DNA of 64,000 nucleotides, taken from NCBI GenBank assembly GCA_004335835.1, contig RWJK01001779.1, positions 1-64,000 on the forward strand, read 5' to 3'. The position numbers were made by a program, and so were the translations under genes. This DNA comes from Scenedesmus sp. ARA3. Its lineage: Eukaryota; Chlorophyta; Chlorophyceae; Sphaeropleales; Scenedesmaceae. The notes under the pieces are model-generated. The model did not search any database, was not told the origin of the DNA, and worked only from the letters and a program-made list of their open reading frames with translations. This document shows positions 44,163 to 57,256 of the stretch, one piece after another (position 1 is the first letter of the stretch; each line of letters begins with the position of its first letter).

Positions 44163-47100
44163 ATGGCTGCACAACTCTGGTTGAGGCTGTGTATACTGGC
44201 AGCTCTGCACGTGTTAGTTGCGGTTGTATTCCTCAAAGGTTTTCTTTTAACACGTGTAGAGCTGCCAGACATCTCCAGCTGCACCGCTGTGTCCTGCAGC
44301 AGCAGGCCAGCTTACTCGAAAGCAGTCGTATTGATCGTGGATGCGCTGCGATATGACTTCGTTTGCGACGATGGGTCATCCAAAGCATCGTTTCGAGGCA
44401 GATTCCCCAAAACACTGGGCTTTGTTGGCGCAGCAGTGAGTGGGGTGCAGGTGCTGCTGTACAACAGTTGGCAGTTGATTCTGCTGGTTTGAAGACACCC
44501 ACAGCATAGCTCCAATTGCACATGCAACAGCAGCACCAGAACTTGATACTCATTTCAGACTGATTAACGGCTTGCAGCTCTAGTGCGAGAAAACAGGGTT
44601 GTGTGCTCTTGAGCAGCAGCTGGCCAGACACATCAGCTCCATCAGCCATGTCTTGAAGCGCAACAACAACAGCCCAGCAATGTGTTGTGCTGCAACAGTT
44701 TGTTGTCTGGCGTGCGTGCAGGGCGATGGCGCTGTTGTGGCGCGCTTTGTGGCAGACACGCCAACCATCACCATGAGCAGGCTCAAGGCCCTGCTGACTG
44801 TAAGTGGCCAGTGCTGCTGCCGGCACTAGTTGACTCACCAAACTGCACCAGCAATTGCAAATCTGGCAGCTGGCACTTCAGGGGGGGGGATGCAAATATT
44901 GAGTGAATGCTCAGCAGGGCGTTTTCCAGCTGCTCACAACAGCTGCCTCTGACCGATGTTTCATCTGCCGCTCAAACGCCATAATTGATCCAGCCGCTAG
45001 GCGCTGCCAGCAGCAGAAAGAGCAGTCCTGCAATTGCTCACAACTGCAGTCCATGCTGCTAAGCTGCTGCTGATCATGCGACCATAAGCGCCCATCTACA
45101 GTAGGCCAAAATAATCACGCCATTAAAACGCGTGCTGTCCTGCAGGGGGGCCTGCCCACCTTCCTGGATGTCGGCCAGAGCTTCTCAGCTTCTGCACTGA
45201 GTGAGGACAACCTGCTGCAGCAGCTGCAGGCACAGGGCAAGAGAATGGTGCGCAGCGTTGCTTGCAGGCTTCCCCTGTCGCTGCTAATGTTGTGGCATGT
45301 GGTGTTCAGCAGCTTGCAGGACATTTTGAATGCTGTACGCAACCAGTCGCCGCAGCCATCTCTGCCAGCTTCTTGCATCCTTTGGGGATTTGAATGGTAT
45401 CAGGTGGCCAAACACAGCCGCAGCTGCAGAAACTGAATTCATTACGTAGTGCAAACCTGGCAAATACCACTGGCAAGCGCTACCATGAGCTATTAAAAAC
45501 ACATGCCCCATATGCTGCCGCATGTGTACAGGTGTTCATGGGTGATGACACCTGGATGCAGCTGGCTAAGGACGCCTTTGTTGAGGCGCACCCCTACCCG
45601 TCATTTGACGTGCATGACCTGCACACTGTCGATGATGGCGTGTGGGAGGTGAGCTCATGCACAGGCAGCAGGTGCCATGCAGTCTACTCACAACACTGCA
45701 TATTCGCACTGCACAGCAGCGGTTGCAAGCACATCTAAACAGCTTACACACCACTGCCAGCGCCCATAGATATGCATGCGCACAAAAGACGCCTCTGTTC
45801 AGCTGCCCTCTGATGTGTCCCTCAAGCTCAAGTCAGCCAACAACAAGGAGCCACATGCCCATCAACAAACTTTATCAAGTTGTACACACGGCACTTCACA
45901 CCTGTCTCCCCTGCTGCTGCCCCTGCGCCCCTGCAGCACCTGCTGCCGCTGCTGGCCAGCCCCAGCTCCTGGGATGTACTGATTGGTCACTACCTTGGTG
46001 TGGACCACGCAGGCCACAGCCACGGCGTGGCCAGCCGCCAGATGGAGGCAAAGCTGGGCCAGATGGATGACCAGGTCAGCCAGGTGCTAGGTAAGCCGCT
46101 GCAGGGTGCCTGCAGAAGATGACCAGCTGCCCACAAGTTCTGCTCTTTGTGTCGTTGTTATGATAATCAATGGGTGCGCAACATGCCTTGGTCGTTGGTG
46201 ACACACCCTTGTTGTGTTGTGCACTGCACATGAACCCTTGTCACTTTGCAGCCAACGTGGCAAGTGCCTGTGGTCCGAGATGGGGGTCTGCGACACCTGC
46301 TGACTGCTGCATGCTGCCGTGTTGCTTTGCTGTCGGGCTTTGATGCAGAGTCCTTGGTAGCTCAGGCTGGCCCAGATGGCCCCTACGCAGACACGCTGCT
46401 GCTGGTGCTGAGCGACCATGGCCAGACACTTGGTGGTGACCACGGCGGCGGCACGCCTGACGAAACAGACAGCGTGTTACTCGCTGTCAGCCTGCGCAAG
46501 ATGCACCAGGCACTGCAGCAGCAGCAGCAGCAGGCGCAGCAAGAGCGTGTGGCTGCAGCAGGCGCAGCTGCTGAGCCTGCGTCGCCTCTGACGTTGAGCA
46601 GTAAGCCACAGCACTACTGCGAGCACGGCACGCCTGCTAGCGGGCAGCCTGACGGCAGCTGCCCTACCCTGCGCCGCCTCATGCACACTGGCGGCTACCT
46701 GCCCAGCAATGATGATGCACAAACTCTGGATTCTGACAGCAGCAGCAGCAGCAGCAGCAATGGTACTGGGGCTATTGCCAGCTGCTTGCAGCAGTGCTGG
46801 CCGTGGCTCTGCAGCAGCAGCATGAGCCAAATCGACCTCACGCCTACTGTGGCACACCTGCTGGGTGTGCCGATTCCGTTTGGCAACTTGGGCAAGCTGC
46901 CGCCACACCTCTTTGCGGCTCTGGCAGTTGATAGCAGCACAGGCGGCGCTGGTCCAGCCGCAGGTAGCAGTGCAGAGGCCTGGCTGGCGCAGTATGCAGC
47001 TGCACTGCATGCCAACGCTGAGCAGGTGATGCTTTATGTTGTTGTCCTTTGGTTTCCGTTGCTGTACTCCGGTGTGTGTTGCATTCCTTTGGTTCTGGTG

Positions 47101-49718
47101 CATGTGGTTCCATTGGTGTTAGGTTGCAGGCTCCTTTGGCTGTGTGTCGGGGATGCGCTTGCTGAGACTTGTTCAACGCATGTGAGTAGGCATCTGCTGC
47201 CTGCAGTGGACTGTTGCTAAATATGAGGCCAATCAGCACTCTGTGGCCTATCTGACAGTCAAACTTCTCGCCTCTGGTGTTGCCTGTGTTTTCATGCGTC
47301 CAGGTGCATGCCTACCTGAACCGCTACGCTGCTGTGGGAGGCCTGCCATCAGCTGACCTGTCCAGTGTCAACACGCTGTACCAGCACGCACAGCAGCTGT
47401 GGCAGGCCAACCAGCAGGCTGCAGCAGCAACCCCTGCAACTCCTGCAGCCGCAGCCATCAAGGCAGCCCAGCCGGCAGACCCTGCTGCAGCTGGCAGCCA
47501 AGCAAACGCAGAGCGAGGCGTTGCAGATGATGCTACAGAGCAGCTGATCGGTGCCCAGATGGCGTTTTTGAATGCTGGGGTTGACCTGGCGCGCCGCCGC
47601 TTCACACTGTTCCAGCAAGGCCCCATCTGGGCTGGCTGTGCGATGGGTGTGGTGGTGCTTGTGCTGCAGCTGGCGTACTGCTGGTGAGTGCCCTGACGTT
47701 CAACGAAGCAAGTTGCTTCCTTGCGTGCATAGCTGACACTAACATTGCTGGTGTTATTTCAGCCCAGACACAGGGCCGCCATTGGCATGTCGTTGCGCTG
47801 CGTGTGTTTGCAGCGCAAAGACATGCAAAGTACTTGGGTCAGCGATGCGCCCTGCTAGTCATTGTTAACCAGCAATAGTTGTATTTGCTGCTGCTGTTGC
47901 TGCTGCAGGCAAGCCGTACGCAGCTTGTCATCTGGTGGGCAGGATAGCACAGAACGCAGCACCATCCTGCTGTTTGCTGCCCTGGCAGCATTCCATGCCC
48001 TGGGGCTCTTCTCTGTCGGCCTGCTGATGGGAGAAGGCAGGCTGCAGTGTGTGCTGCTGGCTGCAGCCACGCTGCTGCTGCTGCGTGCTGTGCTGGCTGC
48101 CGTGCTGCGGGCACGCAGTGCTCGGGCCACCGCTGATGCAGCAACCAAGTTAACATGCACAGCTGGCTGCGATGCCAATGGCAGCATTGCAGCAGTAAAA
48201 CAGCAAGGTAGCGTGCAAAGGAGCGAGGCAGATGCAGCACCTGACACGGGCGCGAGTGACACCCACTGCTGCAGCTGGCAGCACATAGCGACTGCTGTGG
48301 CTGCAGCCGCGGTCATGCTGGCGTGCAACGTGCTGCTGCAGGCAATGGGGCTGATAGACAGGGCTGGCCAGGACCCGCATGACAAGACACAGCCCTCTGG
48401 GGACTTGTTAGTTGGGCCAGGTGCTACGCTGCAGCAAGCGCTGCTGCTGTGCTTTGTTCTGGGGCCCCTGGTGTGCATGTGGCTGCTGCTGTCTTGGTGG
48501 GGCACTTGGATGGGCAGGGCCTGTTTGAAGAGTAATCCAGCTGCTGCGCGTGATCTGGAAAGGGAAGAGGGTTGGATTGTGGGTGTGCTGGCGATTGTGC
48601 TGAAGCTTGCATGTGGGGTGCAGTTGATTGCAGTGGGTGCGTTCTGGGTGGCGCAGTTGTTCGGTGTGAATGACATGACTGCGCCCGTAGCTGCAGAAGC
48701 AGCCTGGATGCAGGTGCAGCAGTTAGGCACAAAATGTGAAGCACTGGGCAGGGCTAGTGCTCTGCTGCTGACCTGTTTGTCGAGTGTGGTTGATCTCAGT
48801 ACTGTACATGGGGTGCTGCAGGCTGTTGTGAGCAGCTTGCCGCTGGGTGCATTGGTGAGCCTGCCTTTGCGCCTGCTGCTACCTCGTGTGGTGTATGCTG
48901 TTGCTGTGGCCGCCTTTTGTGGCGCAGCGTTGGCAGTATGCCTGATGATTGGCTTTAAAGCACTATCAAGGCGGAATGCATTAAAGCCTTGCAGCACTGG
49001 GATTGCACGGCAGCAAACAACAGCAGCAGGCTGCCGGCTGCTCATCTGGCTATGTGCTGTCTTTTCAGCTGCCCTGGTGATGGTACTGGGCTACAAAGGG
49101 CCTGCCACTATGCTGCTGGCGATGGTGCAGGCTGGCTGCTGCTGTGCGCTGCTGCGTCTGCATGCTGCAGCAACAAGAGCTGCTGACGATGAGGCGTCAG
49201 ACCGCACACCTTTGCAGCAGCAAGCAAATGCAAGCAGCAGCATGCAGAGCGTGGTAGGCGGCGGCTTGTGGGGCATGATGGGCCTGCACCTCTTCTTTTG
49301 CAGCAGCCACTTCTGTGAGTTTTCCGGGCTGCAGTATGCTTCTGCATTCATTGGCTTTGACAGCATGGTCTGGTACACATCAGGCAGCCTGCTGCTGCTC
49401 AATACATGCGGCTTCTTGGTGCTCGCTGTGTTGAGCTTGCCTGCCTTCATAGGGGCCTGCACGCTTGTAGCAGATCCGATGCAGCGGCAAGCGCAGTCAG
49501 CAGAGCATGCAAGGCAGCAGCTGGCATGCAGCATGCTGCTGCTGAACAGCATGCGCTTTGCGGCGCTGGTGGTGTGCATGGTCAGTGCAGCGGTGCAGCA
49601 GCAGCACATCCTGCTGTGGGCCATCTTTGCTCCTAAGCTTTGCTTTGAGCTGTGGTTCATGGCGGTCACTGATGTTGGGCAGCTGCTCGTGTCTGCGCTG
49701 GCAGGGGCTGTGCTGTGA
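44163..49718 (+). CDS. PIGO: GPI ethanolamine phosphate transferase 3 (PIG-O)
   Basis: ER membrane enzyme that adds phosphoethanolamine to the third mannose of GPI anchors, the group later linked to protein. Exons 44163-44435, 44722-44799, 45146-45247, 45532-45648, 45937-46090, 46349-47025, 47304-47683 and 47909-49718 give 1196 residues. An N-terminal signal anchor (LCILAALHVLVAVVFLKGF) precedes an alkaline-phosphatase-fold domain: VVLIVDALRYDF (metal Asp about 60), ADTPTITMSRLKALLTGGLP (nucleophile Thr region, about 102-120), VFMGDDTW, IGHYLGVDHAGHSHG (about 206-220) and LSDHGQTLGGDHGG (about 263-276). SRLKALLTGGLPTFLDVGQS points to PIG-O rather than PIG-G or PIG-N. A Gln/Ser-rich insert follows the catalytic core. 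The last exon, 1.8 kb without an intron, encodes many hydrophobic helices. The first in-frame ATG was taken as start. Confidence 0.93.
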
Positions 49719-50708
49719 CCAAAGCTCTTGTTGAAGCTGCTTCTGTATTGTGTGAGAAGGGGAAGCCAAGTGAGTTTGTGTTTTGTGGGGTTCCGCAACC
49801 TTGGTAACGGTCTGGTGGCTGCGCGTCCTTCTGCAGCTAGTACGTACACGGGAAGTCACTTCGGTACCGTTGACCCAGATGTAGATTCTGTCAACTTGAC
49901 AGGCAAGTTGCCTTGAGTCAACCTGTCTACTGCGCACCGGCAACGGCCGTACAGTGCAGCCGGCATGCCTGTGTCAACCTGGTGTCAACTGTAATGTTAC
50001 ACAGCATGCTCATGCAGATTGCAACGTGCCCTGCCTGTCAGCGGCAACCATGCACAGCCAAGTGCAAAACATGCTGCACTGACGCAGTGGAACTTTCTGT
50101 TTCCGCCGCAGTCAGGCGCAGGGTGGCGGTACCGGTGCGCAACAACGAGCCATGCTGAAAGGACACGGCTCTGCATGCATGTAACGCCTAAGCAGGTGCA
50201 ACATCCAAAAGACACATATGTGTGTCCGCCCCCTTCTAAAGCTGCCGCTTACGTGCACGTTTGCCGTCCGCATGGCTTGAAAGAAGATTATGCATGCAGG
50301 CCCTAGGTTGTGCATGCCTATATGCATGCCAAAGAGCACCCATGCAACTTGCCAAATGCAACATGCCTCAACATGCCCGACAATAGCGCTGCAACCAACA
50401 ACGCAGACCGCTGTGCTGAACACTTTGGCATAAGCCAAGCAGCCCCAGTGCGTTGTTGAACAGCAAGCTAGGTAACTGTATTATGTACACGAATGCTAGC
50501 AACAGCAGGGACCTCCCCATACAATGCCATAGGTTCACAGCTGCAGGTCACTGCTCAGGCTGCTGCTGTAGGGAGCAACAGCCGTTCACAGCGACCCAGC
50601 AAAATGCTACGCAACATCAGCTTTACCTGCAGCTACAGCTGGCTTGCCGCCGCCTAGCTTGCTCTGGCCAACACGCATGGCCTCCCAGCTGCTGCTGCTG
50701 CTGCTGCA
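49719..50708. other. Convergent intergenic region
   Basis: Between the PIGO stop and the ASF1 stop. A plus-strand TGTAA at 49990-49994 may end the PIGO transcript. Palindromic gcatgcat words are frequent at 50270-50340. No gene is seen. Confidence 0.5.
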
Positions 50709-52288
50709 TCATCCCATCTGCATGTCTGTGTCCATTTCTGCTGCCTGCTGCTGCTGCGACTGCTGCTTCCCCTGCACGGTGAACCCGGTGAACCCCGAGC
50801 CCGCACTAAACGTAACGCTGCTGCCGTTCACCTGCGGCTGCACATTCTCCACATCCACATCCACCTCCCCATCCCCTGACAGCTCATCGTCCTCCTCTTC
50901 CTCCTCATCCTCGTCATTGTCATTGTCACCCAGCACGTCATCGTCTGCCATGTCCTCCACCTGCTGCTCGGGCATCTGCTCCGGCTCGTTGTCAAAGTCG
51001 TGAGGGAACTTGGTCACGCGCGGGTGGTCAGCCATGATGTTGCGCTGCACGGCAGCAAGCAGCAGCAGACGATGATGATGGGCATGTGTTTCGGGTTGGT
51101 GCTCAAGGCTTTACAGAAGCTGCGCATGCACTTGAGCAACATGCAGAGTGCGTAGTGAGCAACCACCACTTGTGGCAGGAGCCATTGCATGCCGACATAA
51201 TCGCATCAGTTTGAAGCCCGCGCCTATTCGCCTGTACCTGTCACTGCCTGCTGCCATGCTACACCCACTGACAAGCACAAATAGTCAATCCTGGGTGCTG
51301 CAACAACAACAAACAAGCGCTGCAGCAGCCAGCACCACTTGGCTCGCAACACCCATCTGCCACACATTTGTCACATGTTTACCGCATTATCACAAACACA
51401 CCCGCAGCTTGTCGATGATGGGCGGGTTGGGTGGCGGCCGCTCCGGGTCCAGCAGCTCGGGGTCTGTGTACTCCACGTTGACGTAGTAGCCCACGCGCAC
51501 AAACTCCTTGCCCTTGTAGGAGCACGTCAGCAGCAGCGCGGTCACGCCCAGCAGGTCGTTGGGAGGGATCCTGCAGCGCATGAACACACCAGGTGTTAGA
51601 AGCAGGAGCGGAGAGCGTTGAGGTCAGTGGTGAATGGTGGAGGAATGCAGGTGCAGTGCCAAATGGCAAAGAGTGCCCATAGGCACTGGGGAGAGAAGCA
51701 GGTGCAACACTGCTGCTGCTGCTACTGCTGCTGATCCAGTGCTTCTGTTGCAGGCTTGGATTGCTGCTGCACAACCTGAACCTTGACTGGTTGCAGTGCT
51801 ACATGCTTGCAGGTACTGTTAAAATCGGCTCTGGTTCATTACAACGGTGTGCAGACTGCAGGCATCAACTGACAGAAGTTGGTATGCAACATAGGGATGT
51901 TCTGCCGCAGATGCATGTGCTGCAGCTGATGCTCATCATCCACATCTGATCCTTTGCTGCTGCTCTGACACATCAACAAACATGCTGTTGGTGACCTTCA
52001 AGCGTGGTAATCAAAGCACCAGTGCTGCTGTTGGACTCACTTGCTGGGATCTGGTGCTGGCGCCTCCATGCGAAATTTGAAAGTGCCTTGCTGCACAGGC
52101 CCCACCAGCGCAGAGTCTAGGATTTGGTCATACTGGTCTGACTCTGCTGAGCCCACGTAGTTTATCCGCCACTCCAAATCGTCCTGCAGGCTGCTGAGGC
52201 ATTCATACTGCACCTCAAGCACTATGGGGTCTGTGTAGGGGGCAGGGTTGTTGAGCACCTGCACTGAGGTGATGCTGCACTCTGCCAT
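50709..52288 (-). CDS. ASF1: Histone chaperone ASF1
   Basis: Binds the histone H3-H4 dimer and hands it to CAF-1 or HIRA during replication-coupled and independent nucleosome assembly. Exons 52288-52041, 51570-51402 and 51044-50709 give 250 residues. The immunoglobulin-like core (about 1-155) is clearly conserved: [84 protein letters not shown] and [14 protein letters not shown]. The C-terminal tail is strongly acidic ([11 protein letters not shown]), then rich in Gly, Ser and Gln, as in other eukaryotes. Splicing uses GTGAGT and GTGTGT donors. No other family is plausible. Confidence 0.97.
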
Positions 52289-53039
52289 CGTGGCTCAACA
52301 GCCGGTACTACACGCAGAAGTATTTTAAAAAGATATTGAGCGGTCCAGCGGGGGATGCAAAGCGCCGTTGATGATTGCACAGCACGGCAAAGCAGCAAAT
52401 GGTGGTGAAGCTTGTCCTGGCAGCAACCGGAGCTGACGACTGGCAGAAGTGAAACGCGTTGGTTTAGGCAAGGCATTCTGTAGCTGATTCGGTCATTGGC
52501 TGGCCGTGTTTCATATGGTGCAACAGGTTTAGGGCTGGACGCGAGAGTTTGAATCGAAACGAATTTGGAGCACGCGAAAAAGCCTGGTCTTCTTTTGTTT
52601 CTGGCAAACTACATACCAAATGCTTTTTTCAGCCCTTCTACTGCTATCGCAGCGTTCCTGCGCTTCACCCGCCATGCAGTGGCAGGACACTTGTGGCATG
52701 AACAACACCATATTCAAGTAGCGTGCTGCACCACATAGTTGAGCCGATCTTTGTATTGCTCAGTAAACTGTTGAGATCTTATACTTCCATCCCTAATTGA
52801 TAGAGTGAGTTCTGTACACAGTGACATCCCAGCCTGCAGGCTACCTACCCAACTTGGGCAGTGGCTTGTCGCCCATCAGTAACCTGTGCACACCAACACT
52901 GCCGGGCAATGGTGGATAAGCTCGCCCCAGTGCATGCTGAGCTGGAGATAGACGCAACATATTTCAGTTGCAATCCTTGGTTGGTTACCAATATGCAGTC
53001 ATGATGCACAGAGACATGTACACACTCACAAGTTCACTT
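52289..53039. other. ASF1 upstream region and sulfotransferase 3' UTR
   Basis: Both flanking genes are on the minus strand. The stretch is AT-rich around 52540-52800 and has no gene signal. Confidence 0.5.
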
Positions 53040-53655
53040 TCAAAACCGCAGCAGCTTTTGTGCCTGTTCACTGGATGGTATGATGCCTGCAAACCCACAC
53101 GCTGTGTATGTCGCAGACACGCGGGTAAGCTTGCGCCGGTAGTGTGGGTGCGCCAGCATAGCACGAATCCACACAGCATCCAGGTCAAGCATCAGATCTG
53201 CCAGCTTGAAGATCTCCGAGTCAATGCGCGTCAACCGCTCCAAACGCCGCATATCTTGATCCACAAATGCAAAGTCATGCCGTGGAAAAGCATGCCACGC
53301 CTCTTCACTGCCATTGAAGCCCACGATTACTATGTGTGCCCCATGCTGGCTGCGCTCTGGCTGGTGCTCCAAGCGCGGATCGTGCAGCGCCCCAGCAGCA
53401 GCAGCGAGCGTGGCATTGTGGAAGCCCAGCAGCCGCGCCTGCCGCTCCAGCCAGCTGGCACGCACCAGTGCCACAGCTGCGTGCACCTCCAGCACCTCTG
53501 GCGGCAGTTCTGGCGGCGGCGGCTCATCAAACGGCTGGTCAAACTGCGCCGCTGCTTGCTCGAAGGCCATGTGCGCTGCGTTGAACTGCTCGTCACCATC
53601 CTCGTCATCGTCATCCTCTTCTTCCATGCCAAATATGACACTGCTGCCCACCTCA

Positions 53656-53688
<33 letters not shown>

Positions 53689-55936
53689 GCTGGCATCCCG
53701 CTGCCCTGCAGGTCCCGTCCCTGCACCTGCCCAACCGCTTCTGCCAGCGCACCTACTCCCAAAGCCCCGCCAGCGCCATTGCTGCCTCCAGCTGCTGCTG
53801 CAGCCGCCAGCATCGCTGCTCCCTCTGCTTTCAGCCGCCGCAGCGACAGCCCCAGCGTCGGTGGCGCAGACGGCTGTGCCACTGTGCGCACGCGCTTTGC
53901 TGGCTGCCCGCTGAACTTCCGTGCCGGCCAGCCCAGCAGCGACGACACCAGCAGGTCAATCTCTGTTGCCCTGTGCAGCGTCATCACCATATCAAAGCCC
54001 AGCAGTGCATCCGCAGCCTTATCCAGCTCGACGCTGCTCATGTTTGCTGCGCTGCGGCAGAAGCTCTCGCGCCCGATCAGCGTGCGCGTTGCGTAATTGC
54101 CGACCAGCGCAGGGCCCAGGGCTTCCCACCAGGTGAGGTTCCAGGCGGGCGGCGTCCAGCTGGTGATGTTTTTGATCTGCAGCTGCCGCGTGTAGCGGAA
54201 CTTGACCTCCGCTAGCAGGCTGATGGCGTGCGGCACTGGCTGCCGCAGCACGATGGCGTTCATGAAGTCGGGACACACCTGCAGCCCAGGACAAACACAG
54301 GGGAGCAAGGCGCACGTCAGAGAGGCTAGCCGCTTTGCGCTGCTGCACCGGACATGCCGTTTATTTCTGCTTGTCAGTTCTGGCGGGCAGAAACAGGCGC
54401 TGCCACTGCCGCAGGAGCTGGTGCACAAGCTGCGGATGATTGGTGACTGCTGCTGCTGCAGCCGTGCAGGAGCCATGCTGCACTGCAGGCTAAGCTGCTT
54501 GCTGCATAGCACACCCACCTGCGCCCTGTTGAGCTCCTCTGCAGAGCGCGCCTGCATGTCACTGAAGGAGACCCCACCCAGCGCTGATAATGTGCGCTCG
54601 TTGGCCATGAACGTTGTGCCAGAGTTGCGCACATCCAGCATGCGCGACTGGCAGGTGTATCGCCGCCCATTCAGCAGGTGTGGGCAGGCATACATCAGCC
54701 ACATGCTCAGCTGCGGCTCGGTAGCATGCTCGTTCCTGTTGAAGTTGGTTGGGTCTATCGGGTGGCTGGGTGTGACATCCAGCACGCCTCTCCTGGTGTC
54801 CGGGAAAGCACCTGACGCATTGACGTGGTGGGACACCATCCACACAGGGCTGTCCAGCCTGCAGTGCCGTACAGTGCAACAGAGTGTTACACGGATTGAT
54901 TGAGATGTAGACGATAATCATCGCTGCTGACCGTTTGCTGAGAAACAATTGTGGCAAACGCCAGCGCAGTCGCTGTGTTGGCGTCACACACTTGTGCAGC
55001 ATGAGTCATGCTCAGCTACTGCCTGTAGCTTGCATCCGCTGGCTGGTAGAATGGCAGCACGCTGCTGCGTGCAATCGCTTGCATATGGCTCAACATGAGC
55101 CTCTCTTTGGCTGCTGTTTGTGCGCACCTGTCGTCCATGACGCAATTCTTCTCAATGGTCAGGTGCGGGTTGCTGCATCTGTTGGTAGCTGCCAGCTGGC
55201 ACATGGTGGTGCCACCACACTTGCTGATGTGGTGGAAGCTGATGGTACGGCCTTGGGCCCTCTTCACATGGTGTAGGTACATCCTGCAAGCACATTCATC
55301 ACACACCTGTGTACTGAGCAGTGATGATAAGTCATAACAGTGGCAGGGCGAGATTGCTGCTGCTTTGTTCTGACACAACCAGTGTTCCTGCAAGCGCTGC
55401 TAGTGCTCAGACTGCCATGCTCATGTACTGCATGCAGCACCACATAGCAGTACACAGCACAGTTGCGCAGCTGTTGGCTAGCTGCTGCCAGCTACTTGCC
55501 TCAACATAGTGCCAAGAGCATTGCTGTCCAGGTGCGTGGTCTGCCAGACGAACATCTTGGAACGCTGAAGTAGCCAGATGGCTGCGACATAGCTGCGCCT
55601 GATGGCAGGGTAGTATACATCGTTTTTGTCCTCCTCAAGAATTTGCCGCACGCTCTTGCTCATGCTGCGCACCAATGCCACTGCTTGGAAGTAATCTATG
55701 CAGCGTGTGCAGACTGGGTGCAGCAGTACTTGCAACTGCTCCACAAATGCTTCCAGCGGGCTGCTGTGCGTCTCCCTTGCCTTGCTTCCAAGCCATCTAA
55801 CTGCATGCTGCAAGAAGTGCTCAAGCTGTGCATCTGAGAGCGGTTGCACATCAGGCAGCTTGCCCAGTGACTGTGCAAGAGTTGGCTGGGAGAGCAGCAG
55901 CACCAGGGCCGCAGCAATCACTAGTGGTCGCAGCAT
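53040..55936 (-). CDS. Sulfotransferase-family protein, type II/secretory (PAPS-binding motif)
   Basis: Exons 55936-55500, 55283-55128, 54858-54519 and 54278-53040 give 723 residues. The start MLRPLVIAAALVLLLSQ is a signal peptide or anchor; the ATG used is the first one before it. At about residue 160 ISFHHISKCGGTTMCQLA matches the 5'-phosphosulfate-binding loop (HIxKxGGT) of Golgi carbohydrate sulfotransferases that use PAPS. Downstream blocks include VSHHVNASGAFPD, SMWLMYACPHLLNGRRYTC and ELDKAADALLGFDMVMTLHR, the last fitting the segment that often precedes the 3'-phosphate site. A long Ala/Ser insert and an acidic run (EEEDDDDEDGDEQ) interrupt the C-terminal half. Several N-x-S/T sites support a lumenal location. 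Transfer of sulfate to wall or secreted glycans is likely; the acceptor is unknown. The first intron appears to use a GC donor (GCAAGT). Confidence 0.8.
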
Positions 55937-56661
55937 ATCCACATCGCAATTGCTGAGGTTATAGTTTCATTATAAAAGAAATAGTGCCACACCTGATGGA
56001 GCTCTTGACAAATCACAGTCGGTTAGCAGCTGATGTCGAGCACCCAGATTGATGATGCGTGTCAGACGAGTATACGCAGGCATCGGAACGCTTCATTTTA
56101 GATACTGACAGTGTGACGTGGTGGTTGAGCACCCATGTTACAAATGATGCAGTTCGTTTGTCATACAAGGTTGCGTACTTCAGGCGGGAGGCAGACGGCA
56201 CTACACCGCCGTGATGAGTCCCAAGGCAGCACTTGGCTTCGAGGATGCCTTGAGGTGTACAATGACAGTGGGCATGGCAGTTTTCAGCTCTGCTGCTGCA
56301 ATGGCTGCTGCTGCTGCTGCTGCTGCGTGTCCTAGGCTGCAACGCATCTGCCCATGGGCCCCTGGCCAGGAACTGTGCTCAAACAGGATGAAGAGGAGAG
56401 GCAAAGTAGGTTAGCCAAATGAACATCGATATCGTTTGTTCTTACACCAACAATAGCAGCTGTAAGGTATTCCATGCTGCATGCCAGCAACGACAGCTCA
56501 TTGTCTCTGCATCACCACCCCAGACAAGGTTGTACGTGCCTATCTACACCAACATAACAGCCAGGACTCCACTGCACGCGCACACCACACATGTTACATG
56601 GCATGTGCTATGATGCAGTGGTTGTGCACTCACATGTGCCGCATAAACCGTGGCTGGCCAC
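55937..56661. other. Region between two minus-strand genes
   Basis: It should hold the sulfotransferase promoter and the 3' UTR of the next gene. A minus-strand TGTAA (56442-56446) is about 215 bases past the stop at 56662. The open frame at 56211-56414 lies over an Ala-coding CTG repeat. No gene is seen. Confidence 0.5.
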
Positions 56662-57084
56662 CTAAGGCCATGGCTTGCAGTCCTTGTCAACATCTATGCC
56701 AACTACTTCAAAAGCATGCTTGGGGCATGGCAGGAATGGGAAACATGTGTCCAGATGCGCATTGACTGCCCACAAAAGCCCCTGCTGGTATGCCAGCGTA
56801 GTGGGCACACCAAGCACAGGGTTCTGGAACAAGCAAGACAGCCTCATACCACTCAAGCTGCCCTCAATGGCTAGGCCCCACACACGGTTGTTGTAATTGT
56901 CTGCAACGTATGCCATGGAGCTATTGCTCACCCAGACACCATCAAGCAGCAGCCGGTACCTTGTTTTGCCACCTTGTATTGTTGGCAACGCAAACTCCTT
57001 CACCTCAGCTGCTGGGCCCTGCTGTCCATGCAGCAGCAGCAGCTGGTCCAGCAGGCCTTGTGCTGGAGCAGCTGCTCCTGGCCG

Positions 57085-57145
<61 letters not shown>

Positions 57146-57195
57146 NNNNNNNNNNNNNNNNNNNNNNNNNNNNNNNNNNNNNNNNNNNNNNNNNN

Positions 57196-57256
<61 letters not shown>

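Noticed and set aside
47855..49045. 396-codon open frame on the minus strand opposite PIGO
   Set aside because: It is antisense to the conserved last exon of PIGO and has no recognisable motif.
53314..54215. Long plus-strand open frames opposite the sulfotransferase
   Set aside because: Ser/Ala/Pro-rich mirror images of the coding strand with no splice support.
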